Source: Agapetus fuscipes
Lineage: Eukaryota > Arthropoda > Insecta > Trichoptera > Glossosomatidae
DNA: 64,000 nucleotides
Assembly: GCA_951799405.1 (NCBI GenBank)
Contig: OX637339.1
Location: 4,278,001 to 4,342,000, forward strand
Direction: 5' to 3'
In this document: piece by piece, positions 50,101-60,300 of the stretch
How positions within the stretch are numbered: the stretch's first letter is position 1
Layout of the letters: each line of letters begins with the position of its first letter
Position numbers and translations under genes: made by a program
The notes under the pieces: generated by a model
Database searches by the model: none
Seen by the model: the letters and a program-made list of their open reading frames with translations, nothing else
What the model was told of the DNA's origin: nothing

Positions 50101-51672
50101 TGAAAGTTGGCCGTCTGTTTTGTGTGCAACAATTCGGGTTAACCTTCTGTCACTCTGTGATCTAATGGTCCCTCCAGAACTGTATCCATTCAATCATCTG
50201 TCAATAATATTTACCATGTTGATTCTACTTCAAAATGGTGATACATTTTAAATGATTGCTTTGATTCTAGATGAAGAACAGCATGGAGAAAACACTGAAA
50301 GAAATAAGAGCGCTGGAAGATGCCTACCACGCCAAGATCAATGTTGCCAAGCTTGTGGAGACCAGAGCTGAGAACCGGACATTCCGTCCTCGGCTGGAGT
50401 GTGCTAGAGACGGGGTGATGGAAGGCTTGGAGACTGAGAGCAAGAACATCAACAAAACCATGACACTGCTGCAGAATAAACTGGATTACATGACGTAAGT
50501 AGATTGATTTCAACAAATGATTCAATGTAGGTCATAATTTTTTATCCTTTGTTGTCTACTTTTACCTGTATGGAGCTCTCATCTTTAAAGAGATGCAGGT
50601 GTTCACGGCTTTACATGAATTTAGATGACAGCGGAATGAGGGCGCTGTTATGACCTAGGGGCCTTCAAACTGCTAAAATCAATGTGTATTGTTTTGTTTT
50701 CCTTCAACAAATTACTTCTTAAATTTTAGCAATTCAGTTAACTATTCCGTTGAACAATCAAAAGTGATGAAATACAAGATGACCACGTTAGTTCTGTTTT
50801 TCATCACATTAATTTCAAGCCATGTAGGCCTATAAATGCACCCTGAATGATGATGAATTAATTGACTTAATTCATTGGCTCCGTTCATTCATTGTTTTTG
50901 TCACATTGCCACTTCAAGCATGTCAAAAGTCGTCTTGAGACGTCTCATGAAGTGACTAATCTAATCTAATCTAAGTTGCAAGGATATGTTACATTGGAGA
51001 TTCACATTACATGCATTCTCACAACCAGACACGTACAAGTTCGCGCTTGCACATGCCTCATGTGAACCTACAACATAAAAACCAAATCTCAAATGGACAT
51101 ACACCCTGCAACTCTTGCCGTCCTTCCCTGAGACAGGGGTGACATTGGCAAAGTGAACCATTTTTACAGCATGGGTGGTCAGCCGCATACCAACCTATAA
51201 GTCAAGGAACGCTGCTATCGGCAATTTCACAAACCACAGGTTGCTGTCGGTTCCATACCCTTGGAGCCACTACAGCAAAAATACACTCACCAAACTCAAT
51301 TGTAGACCTGCGCAAAGACTTGAAATGTTCTGGCGCCTCTTGTCAATTGTTCACTATTCAGAGTAACAGTTTGCTTGATGAGTTTGATGAGGTGCAGTGG
51401 TGTCTTCTCATAGAGTACAACTTCATCTTACACTGGGTTTTCTTGAGACGCCTCCCTGATAACAATTCAATGTTTCTTTCAGGTCCACGTATCATTCCAT
51501 GGAGAAGTTGCTGACTAAGATAGAGAAAGACTTGAGCGACAAGGAGGACACCCTGGAGGTAGACAGTCGCTGCCTTGAGATCAGGGCCCCGCTGGTCACA
51601 TACACCAGCACTCTGCCAATCAGAACAGTCGGGGTCACCAATATGCTGCAGGAACAAACCAGAGATGACTGA
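41199..51672 (+). CDS. Tekt2: Tektin-2 (ciliary/flagellar microtubule inner protein)
   Basis: Coiled-coil filament protein that lines axonemal doublet microtubules. Exons: 41199-41407, 42342-42558, 48741-48955, 49348-49570, 50271-50494, 51483-51672; all GT/AG with matching phases, giving 425 residues (human TEKT2 has 430). Tektin-2 traits: MPDWHLSL near the N-terminus, LRNETAVLTKWD, the block with VPLSVINECFTNRDTRR, LEVEISNKYDTLQID, and LATQRSIVDHALRKR. The tektin signature nonapeptide (RPNVELCRD) appears as RPRLECARD at about 327-335, with five of nine residues kept. ATG 41199 is chosen because it puts PDWH about 17 residues in, as in the family. Intron 2 (6.2 kb) contains an RTE LINE split by a hAT-like element; intron 4 contains SINE-C and a 164-bp hAT MITE. 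Expression in testis/ciliated cells is expected from family knowledge only. Confidence 0.93.
41858..41935 (-). mobile_element. RTE-2 LINE 3'-end fragment
   Basis: Minus strand GTAACGGCCACCCCTAATGG and upstream CGCATCTGCAGAGG match the 3' ends at 44870 and 54770. In tektin-2 intron 1. Confidence 0.55.
42120..42295 (-). repeat. SINE-B fragment
   Basis: AAGAACCCTCTTCGAGCTTG, CACCCAGTTGCTGTAAG; heavily diverged. Ends about 50 bp before tektin-2 exon 2. Confidence 0.5.
42800..43135 (-). repeat. SINE-A copy
   Basis: Reverse copy, AACTAAGCTACACATTG to CCAACTGGGCACC; in the tektin-2 intron 2. Confidence 0.75.
43378..44614 (-). mobile_element. RTE-1 LINE, 3' portion (first half of a split copy)
   Basis: The minus strand continues the ORF begun at 48700-48173: TACIAKNQNISKNARLAV, LPTLMYGCEAWTVNESEI, LLRWFGHMERMNEERLTKKV, GRPRKVWMDQI, then 3' UTR, SINE-C sequence and (TTAGA)n at 43378. 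A SINE-A (43880-44205) is nested in it. The other half lies beyond the hAT-like element 44615-48164. Confidence 0.8.
43880..44205 (-). repeat. SINE-A copy nested in RTE-1
   Basis: Full-length reverse copy; it interrupts the RTE-1 frame near its C-terminus (short TTCGC-type flanks on both sides). Confidence 0.8.
44700..44800 (-). repeat. SINE-B tail type I fragment
   Basis: ATGATTTATTTGGTGAGCGC, ATCACACCTCATGAGCCCTC, AAAGCGCCAATTACACAAG; inside the composite hAT-like element. Confidence 0.65.
44840..45535 (-). mobile_element. RTE-2 LINE 3' fragment
   Basis: The minus strand encodes MRWFGHLERMDDEQLTKKVY, RGRGRLRKELLDQIGEIAKE, VCMKKVTNIEEMKVVC, then CGGTGGCCACCCCTAGTGG and a TACAGTACATTACAG tail. 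It differs in 3' end from RTE-1. Confidence 0.7.
45537..45750 (+). repeat. SINE-C copy
   Basis: GTGTAAAAAATAATTCACTT to TTGAAGCTTAGATTCTAGAT. Confidence 0.65.
45851..47070. mobile_element. TTAA-flanked piggyBac-like ends and a 33-bp inverted repeat
   Basis: TTAACCCTTTGACTACC at 45851 and TTAACCCTCTAACTGCC at 47067 look like piggyBac left ends in the same direction. Separately, 45914-45946 and 46949-46981 are inverted copies (core GGGTAAAGCCACCAATTTTG). Element limits are uncertain; no transposase seen. Confidence 0.4.
47071..48060. other. AT-rich stretch inside the composite element
   Basis: Repeated GAGAAAA/TTGTATGG/CTTGAATTTTCAA phrases (for example 47270-47280 and 47690-47700) suggest internal duplication of old transposon sequence; no gene seen. 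Confidence 0.3.
48165..48700 (-). mobile_element. RTE-1 LINE, RT palm (second half of the split copy)
   Basis: The minus strand encodes RT core motifs: FEVFKGVRQGCVMSPWLFNI, SVLLYADDAVLVSDSA (catalytic YADD), NASKTKVLIF, then VNEFVYLGSKFEKDGRM and RVMKGRCVLGA, which joins the 44614 end. It is cut at 48700, just 40 bp before tektin-2 exon 3. Confidence 0.8.
48985..49210 (-). repeat. SINE-B copy, tail type I
   Basis: GATGATTTATTTGGTGAGTA, CACCTCAAGAGCCCTCTGCG, TGGATGGACCTTTGGTGACC, TTTTTGTGCCCCACTGGG; head lost. Confidence 0.7.
49593..49930 (-). repeat. SINE-C copy interrupted by a hAT MITE
   Basis: Reverse SINE-C at 49593-49616 and 49781-49930, split by the element at 49617-49780. Begins 22 bp after a tektin-2 splice donor. 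Confidence 0.75.
49617..49780. mobile_element. hAT-like MITE (family 2), 164 bp
   Basis: Starts CAAGGCCGGCGCTAGGGTA; ends (reverse) CAATGATGGTTTTAGCAATA. Exact 8-bp GCAGAGAT target duplication (49609-49616, 49781-49788), inside a SINE-C. Confidence 0.85.
50955..51215 (-). repeat. SINE-C copy, full length
   Basis: CTAATCTAATCTAATCTAAG to CCAACCTATAAGTCAAGGAA in tektin-2 intron 5. Confidence 0.8.
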
Positions 51673-51837
51673 ATTCCTCATGGTTTCAGTGATAATGTGG
51701 CTTACTTACTTCATCAGGCTCACAAGCCTTGTTGAAGGCTCAGGGCCTCCCGCACAAAAATCCTTTAGTACTTTCTATCTTGTACCGCTTCCCTCCATGG
51801 TCTCTTGACTCCCAGGATTTCGGCATCCGTCTTGAAA

Positions 51838-52122
51838 TTGACATTTTACCCTATGACAATTATATTTTTTTTTTTTAAAACTGAACAATTTTAAAACTTA
51901 ATTTAAATCGGATATTTAACGAACCGTTCGGTGAGAACTTACATTATTCTCTACGTTTCGTCAGCGACGTAGCCGACGTCTTCAGGAGAACATCCTCTCT
52001 GTACGGCGACTGAGGATGAAAATGTAAGTTCTCACCGAACGGTTTGTTAAATATCCGATTTAAATTAAGTTTTAAAATTGTTTAGTTTTAAAAAAATATA
52101 TATACAATTGTCAAAATGTCAA
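51838..52122. repeat. fold-back repeat, about 105-bp arms, with central hammerhead-like hairpin
   Basis: The left arm (TTGACATTTTACCC..., CGGTGAGAACTTACATT) is matched in reverse at the right (AATGTAAGTTCTCACCG..., TTGTCAAAATGTCAA). The centre (minus strand, 51951-51986) reads CTGAAGA, one base, a GTCGGC/GCTGAC stem, GAAAC. It starts 165 bp after the tektin-2 stop. Confidence 0.7.
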
Positions 52123-54321
52123 ACGACCGTAATTCTAACTTAAACCTCACTATTTTACCCTATGATATAATTATCATGCTTGATAATATTACTCAATGAC
52201 AAATGTTGTAAGTTATTGCTTGTCCTAATGGATTTGAAACAACTAAAATGAGGCAAAAAATGTAATGTCACTTGGCCCACACAGGATAGCTAGTCATAAC
52301 ATCACTGCAATATTAGTATGGTAGATTAAAAAGACACTAATGTGCTACATACTGCATTTATGACAACTGTCACCAGCGTATATTTTACAATACTGTAATT
52401 TGTAAACTAAAATAATCCCTGAATATAAGGAATCCATTTTTAGTTACTATACATCTTGGTCTCTTTCTGACTAAGGAAGATTTGTATTGAGGTAGGTTGA
52501 AACGGATATAGCATTTATTTGCGTTGAAATAGTTTCAGGTCCTTTATATTATCATGACTCAATAGATGAAACACTATTCATACTCAAATGTATTATGCGC
52601 CCCTTTGTGTCCATTTTGATGTGAATGAGATGCTATGGCAAGAAGTCTAGCTGCCACCGATCTATTAGTATATACACGACAGCTGTAGTCACCCGTGTTC
52701 TACTGTGGGCACTATAATCTAAGTTGCAAAGACATATCAATATTTAAGATTCATATTTCATAGCCAAACGCATGTGATTAAGGTTTCACTATTTATTTAA
52801 GACAAAAAAAAAACCTTTTAATCAGCACAGACTTCAGGGTTGAAAAAGGAAAAAAATAACACATTTTAAAACAAGAACACATCGTATAATTTGTACATGT
52901 AATTAAATACAAACTTAAGTGCAAATTTCTAAGGTGAAAAATCAACAGATTTTTAATGTGTCACAAAATATACATTAAGTGATATTTTATATACTTAAAA
53001 TAATACTAAGAATGCCCTTTGTATTCTCCAAGTGTCTCGTCAGGTCCCCCAAACATTGACAACCACTTGAAAAAAAATCTCTCTATCTTGGGCATCGAGG
53101 AATAGCTCTTCCGCCCAAGAAGGGAAAACAATGTACAACATAATTATTATTTATAGTTTTTTTTTGTCAATTTTTAAGATATAAAAGAGGGCATTTTTTA
53201 CCACACTAGGCATGCCAGAGTCCACTAAATGTATTTGAGCAGCAATATCGTGAAGAGTTTTATTTTTAATTTATTTTGAAAAATAGTTAATTAAAACTAG
53301 AAAATTAGAGCAAATCACAGTGCACGATCTAGGACAGACAGGGAAAGACAATAATTAGGAGGTGCAAGAGAGATAGATTGAACATTAAAAATAAACAAGT
53401 TATTCCATTTTTAAATACACAAATATATAGATTTTAGACGAATAAACATCATTGATGGATAGAGCACAACTTTATTCAAAGTTTCACAATTTTAAAGAGT
53501 GTTTTCAGATACTTATTGGAACAATATACTATGGCTGGACCCAATTAAACCATCTGACTTTGTATTCTTTTGTCACACATGCTTTATTTGATGCACAGTT
53601 TTCATATAAAATATGTATTAGGCTATTTATCTCAGTAAATTTTTAATCAATGATGAATACAATATTTCTTCTTTGTTATGTTTAAAACTTAAAAAAATAT
53701 ATTTACTGTTTTTATTGTTTACAAAACAGTTTCAAACAATTTATAGATAAGAATAAAATATGAATGCTGTGCCCTACCAAATCACTATGTAGTAAAAATA
53801 AAAGAGTTTTAAACAAACCTTTAAAAGAACACCCTCAGCCTTAGTAACATTGAAAACAAAAGACAAATCTCTTCATCAGTATGGACTTGGCACAAAAACT
53901 TCATAGACAACAAAATTGTGATGTCACTTGGTCGGATTGCCAGGGAAAAGGCAAACTAATAATTTGTCATTAATTGCTACGGTTCCAGGTCACATAGACC
54001 TGTGATGTTTGTCCGCGGTAAAAAGTGTGTTCTTTGACTAACTAAATGCTGTAAACTAATGAAAATTCCCTGGTTATCAGGAATTGACTATCGTCCTGAC
54101 CGTCATATAGCCAAGGGATATTTTGAATGTTCCAACCTCATTATGTTTCCACAACTTTAAAGAATCTGCTTTACATAAATTTATCTAACACATAATAGAA
54201 CATTCAAACTTTGTGCATAGGCTTAAAAATATTAAACTTTAATACTTATCAAAATAAATACAACACATTAAACTTAAGCTTATTACTTGTGCAGGAATAA
54301 AATTAAGCGTCAATGTCATGT
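52123..54321. other. intergenic stretch between tektin-2 and SPTLC1 stops
   Basis: No gene recognised. Degraded repeat motif (GTCACTTGG, CCCTG-TTATC-GGAAT) at 52265-52450 and 53920-54130, shared with 13850, 15230 and 59230. Confidence 0.35.
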
Positions 54322-57300
54322 TTATGTTTGCGTCAGGGTCATAGCTTCACTCAACAGTGATGCTAGCTTATCCATCTGCTGCTGGGTAAGCTCAGAGTTG
54401 GACGCGATCCTTATGGAAGGCTCCGGAAGCTTGTACTCCACATCCTTGAGATACGAAGCCACGCTCATTGCTATGCCCCTCTCAGAGCAATACTCCGACA
54501 CTTTCTTGAGACGGTTCTGCTTTTCCGCAGTAGATAGAGTGTTGGAATCAATGTACAGATGTTTGATTGGAGACAATTCATGCCCACCAACGCGGTATCC
54601 ATCGATTTTTGACAGAGCCCTGCAAGAAAACATGAATATTTAGATGAAATCAGTAAAATCAATCACTACCAAGAGGATAAAACATATTCATAGATTTTCC
54701 TCCATCTCTCTGTACTGTAGGACCTTTATGTACTGTAACTGTAATTGTAACTCTGTCGCCGTTCCGCTAGGGGTGGCCAGAACCTCTGCAGAGCTGTCTC
54801 CATTTCTTACAATCCATACATACCTCTTTCAATTCATTCATATCCATCACCTTTCATTCATTCTTTCCACATGCCCAAACCGTCTCATCACATTATTTTG
54901 TACCTTAACTTTCACTATTGATCCTAGCTATGGTTCCTAGTTTTCAAATCTGTCATCAGCTGTTGAACCGTTTTTGTGGCTGCCATGCTTGTGGACACTG
55001 ATGTAGCAGCGCTGGGGAAAATTTGGAATGTTCCGACTCTATGCCATAATTATGCAACAAATAAATATCTAGCAAATGCATGGTGGAATACTTACGCCTG
55101 CAGTTGTTTAGAGTTGTCACACAGCCTGCTGAGCCGCTGTGGTTCAGCCTCTATGAAGTCCAGAGCAGTGATGGCGGCCTGGGAGAGCAGGGGAGGCAGA
55201 GATGCACTGAAGCAATAACCTGGAAAGTATTCATTGCACAACAAACCATAAGTATGTAGCAGACAACGTCGAGGAGAAAATTTGGGGGGTCATAAAATAG
55301 AGAAGTAGATATAAAAATACAAAATGCAATCTAAGAATAACTTAAAGATAAAGGTAAATTTCTAGTGGTTCAACTTATTGTTCCCGAAAAGATGTCTTCA
55401 TAATGATGATCATGATTTTTAAAACTCAAGTATTAATCTCTCCCTGATGATAGTCAAATGACCATCGTCAGGCATATGTTAAAGATAAGTGAAAATAAAA
55501 CAGTATTACAAAAGTAACTTTGTTATTTTTTTCATCTTTTAAAAATTAAGATTTTTTTTAATGCATGTCCAAAAGCACACATGTTCAAGTTACATATAAT
55601 TGAACTCTTGATACTTCTGGTACTCTCTATTTTACAATATAAAACCCAACCTCAAATGAGCATAAGCCCAATAAACCAAAACTACCCTTGCATCATTTTC
55701 TTCAGGTAGTATTTGCGCAAGGAATCTATTTTTAAGTAAGCAATTCAGATATTGAGAAGTCATTCATATATCAGAAAATAATCAAGTTGATTTACCCAGT
55801 CCCGACAATCTCTGATGTTCAACAATGAAATGAGTGCCGACGCAGAATCCTCCGATGGTGCCAAAGGAATGTTCCAGAGAGCCAACAATCAGGTCCACGT
55901 CTTGCACGGGAACATTGAAGTACTCTGTCAGACCGCGACCACGATCACCAATCACCTGGAGAAGCAACGAAGCAGAATGATTAAGAACAATGCTAACTCA
56001 TTCAATAGGAAAGTAAGTGTAATGATTGAAGGATGAAATTCATGAAGCATTAAATTAGATAATCTCACAAGTACAATGGACTTAGCACAAATTTGAATTT
56101 GCAACTTTTTTGCAGCAGGCACATTTGACCGGTCCTCCAGTGGCAACACTTCGGACTCGTACAAATGGAAGGTTGCAGGTTCGAATCCCGGCGGAGCACA
56201 AAAAAAGATACCATTTATATTTTTAAATATGCTCTTCGCTGGGTTGAACAATTCATAAAACCTTTACCAAAGACCGGTCACTTAAGGTCTATCCAGCCTT
56301 TCAGCAACTGGGTCTTGCTTGAGTATTGGCGCTTTGTAGCAACGACCAAGCTCGTAAACACTGCTGCACTATAACGAGTGTCAAAGACCCCTAGAGTTTC
56401 TAAAATCTACAAAACTTTCTTAACTACAAACTACAAAATTAGTCTTAAGAGGGTGCTAGGAAATTTCTCGAAAACACAGTTTTTGACGTGGTTTTTTTTC
56501 AATAAATATGGACAAATATAAAATTTTGATAACTTTAAGTGTTAGTTAAACATTTCATTTGCAATATGCATCAAATAATATATTTCTATAAACGCTTTTA
56601 TTACTTGAAAAAATAAAAATTACCAACACCTTCTTGCGGTAAGTGGAAAACATACAATTTTTGAACCAGTTTTTCTGTAAATTGGTGGTAATTTTGAAAT
56701 CTAAAAAAAAATTACAAATATACTTTATATCCTGTTTTAGTTCGTGGTGTGATTTAAAATGTGATTCAGATTAAGAAAACTGGAATAAAACAAAAAATCT
56801 AGAAGCAAAAACTTTAAAAAAAGTGTGTATTGTATCTCCAAATAAAATCTCAAAAAATCGTTTTTTGTGACCAATAATTTTCAAATATTAAAAAATAGAA
56901 TCTTAAGTTTACTTGTAATTTTTTTCAAATTTTATTTTTCATAAGATCTATTAATTTTATAATTTTACAAATGGCTTTATATTTCATGTTTTTCCTATTA
57001 TCTTCCATTCGCTCTCAGGAGCTCGCCGAAAGCGGACCTATACCGCGCTGGCTTTTAGCTACAAAAAACACTCTCTACTACTTTGAATTACGTCAGCAAG
57101 TGATACGCAACATTTTCACAGTGAATATTTTCCATGTTACGTTTTAAATAAATATTATTTTTTGCAATCAACAATTTGTTAATAAGACATTCCTTGACTT
57201 ATAGGTTGGTATAAAGCTGACCACCCATACTGTACAAAGATGGTTCACTTTGCTAATGTCACCCCTGTTTCTGGGAAGGTCGGCAAAAGTTGCAGGGCTT

Positions 57301-60300
57301 ATGTTCAACTTCTATGTGTGTGCTTGTGGGAATGCATTTAATATGAATCTGAAATGATATATATCTTTGCAACTTTAATTTAGATTAAGACTTTGATACT
57401 TAACTTAGAAATTTACTATTACTATTTTAGAAATAATCGGTCGACATTCTACTTCCTACGGATTTTACGCTAAAAAATAATTTTAGTCATCAAGAAAGCG
57501 AAATTGCGAGAAAGGAAACGCAATTTTACAGTATGTGAAAACTAAATATTTACTAAGAAATTCTGCGTGTATGCACTATATTGACCACTTTTTTCATAAA
57601 ATTCCTTGGAACCTTCACATATCCATAACATCTGTAGTTACGCTTACGATAAACTAAAAACTTGTTTTTTTTTTATTTACATGTTTTTCAAAGTTCTAAT
57701 GAATTAATATACTGGAAATACACAAACCATTACAAAGACCCGTCACCAAAGTTCATCCAGCTCTACAGCAACTTGCGTCTTGATTGAGAATCGACGCTTT
57801 CTTTAGCGACGACCAAGCTCGCTGAGGGCTCTTGAGGTGTAATTTACACAAAACTGCGCTCGCAAAATAAATCATCCTGATATTATTATTACTAAAAATA
57901 TAAATTTTGAAACTATTATTTCTTTGATAAAATAAAACTAAGGAAGTTAATAAATATTTCATCTTTTATTCACATCTCAGTCTACCCATACAATCAAATA
58001 CATTTTTAGTACCGCTCTTTCCTCTTTTGAAATATGAAATATTTGTGATGTAATTTATACAACAATTGAAAAGGTTGAGCCTATCTGCATTGCATTAAAA
58101 ATGGCGTAGAAAAAATGTGGGACATACCTTCCCATGAGTTATTACATAGAGGAGCGGAAACTTACTTGCTGATGGGATACATCTTCGCTCCCCCAGTTCT
58201 TGTTTGCCCTATACACCAATTCTGTCAAATATGACTTTTTAATCTCTTAAGAATCAAATTCTACACAATCTGAGCTAAGAAAAAACGTAAAATTCGATAA
58301 TGTGAGAGTTGTTTGAAATATTTTTGAAATCAATTTCCTGTTTTCAAGACACATTGGTCCAGTACACATGCAAACATTGCTCATGTAAAATTAGCTTAAT
58401 GGTCTATACGGCAAACAAGAACTAAAGCATCGACATGCTACCACTTGCGTCTCTCTCCTGTCACACGTTGCAGTGGTTTTAATGAAATGAGTGATAAAGT
58501 TTTTTGGCACGAATTTTGGCGATCACAATATTTATAACGTGTGTTATCTGTCAACTCTAGCTATTTCGGGTCTAGTCGCAGCCGTTATTTGAAATGGTAC
58601 CAACATTCAAGATTTTTTTTTCAACTGTGAAGCAACTGTGAAGTTATTTGTTATTTTTATTACTAATGACCATTTTCGTAAGTAAGTTGAGACATATATT
58701 ATATATGATTTTTTTGGTTAAAATAATTTCTAGTCCACAGATATTATAAGTTAATATACGTACCTTGGAATTTACTACAAACGAACGCGAGAACAGAGCG
58801 CGGAGCGCGCAACGGTGCCAGATATACTAACTAAACGAACACGAATTTTGAAATCAAAAATTTTTGAGAGCGCTCTTAACCTTTTCCCTAGTGGCCGTTT
58901 GACGTTACAACTTTGTCTATGTCAATTGATACGCGGACCTTATTGGTCACTATAGTTATTCAATAACTGATGACCAATTCTATGTGAAATCAACACACTT
59001 TTGTCAAAAAACTGACTCGACCACCTCACAATTTGGTGAATTTTACACATATCAGAGTCAAGATTTGAGTGCATTTTTATATGCAAGAAATTTAGCTTTA
59101 AAAGTAATTTTTCAAAGAAAATTTCATAATCATAAATATTTCCTACAATTAATACTGGTATTAATGAGTATTTGTGTGTATTTCTTAGTGATATTTTATG
59201 ATAAATAAAAAAAAATAGTGATTGTTTGACTTCTACATGCTGTAAGCTAGCAAAAATTCCCTGATTATCGGGAATTTACTATGGGTGACCTCACATAGTC
59301 GAGGGATATTTCGAATATTCAGACCTTACTCTTAAGCTTAACTTATGGTCCCATCCGGAAAAAAGCCCACAACTTGGTATGCATGAAGCCTTTATGTACA
59401 CAAATTTGTGAAATAGCTGAGCATCCACGGTCTCACCGAGTCAGATCTCTAATTTTGAAAATCCAAGACCCAAACTCAGGCCCGCCGCACGGAGTCAGGA
59501 TGAGATGGGAGTCACAGGACTTACGACCTGTCTTTGGTTGGTTAAGGATCCTTTTGTCATGACAACGTTCCCAATTCCTCACAACTCATCCTTCCTTCCA
59601 ATATGTAAGTCCGATTAACTACGTTGCATGTCCAGAGGTGTCTGGGCTCTCAGATCTTCGCAGCCAAATGTGGTATGATCCCGAGATGGCCGCTTTTGTT
59701 AGTCTTTCCAGAAATCCATTTATTTGGGATCTATTCAGTCCCAGATCCTTAAGGAAAGTATATAACGATTTGGCTGGCAGTCCTCTCGCTCCCACCTCCA
59801 CTGCATACAATCTTGTGGTATATCCATTATTTGTGATTTCATCCACTAGTCCTTTATACCTATTTAGTTTGTAGGCATGGTCCTTAGGGATGTTCATCTC
59901 CCACGGCACCGTCAATTCAACCAAGAGTACTTGCTTTAGTTCATTTGAGTATAGAACTATGTCGGGTCTCAAAGCCGTAGTGCATAGTTTTCCTGGGAAA
60001 ATGTATCGTCCTGTGGTGGAATCCATCACAAGCCTCCAGTCCTTTGCCTTTTTTATAATGGAAGTCTGGGTCCTGGCCCTTCGCTCTCCCTTTTCTCCAG
60101 GCTTAACAAATTTTATTTTTTCAATGGACTCTCTTGTCAAACCTTTGTTTGAATATAAAATAGTCAAAATATGCCGAGAAATGATTCCCTAGATTTTGTG
60201 ACCCCGTAAGTGTCACTCTTAATGGTTTTTATTTTTTATCAAAAAAGTGGTGACAGTAACAAGAAAAATGTGAGGAACAATAATGTTGTCTATAAAAACT

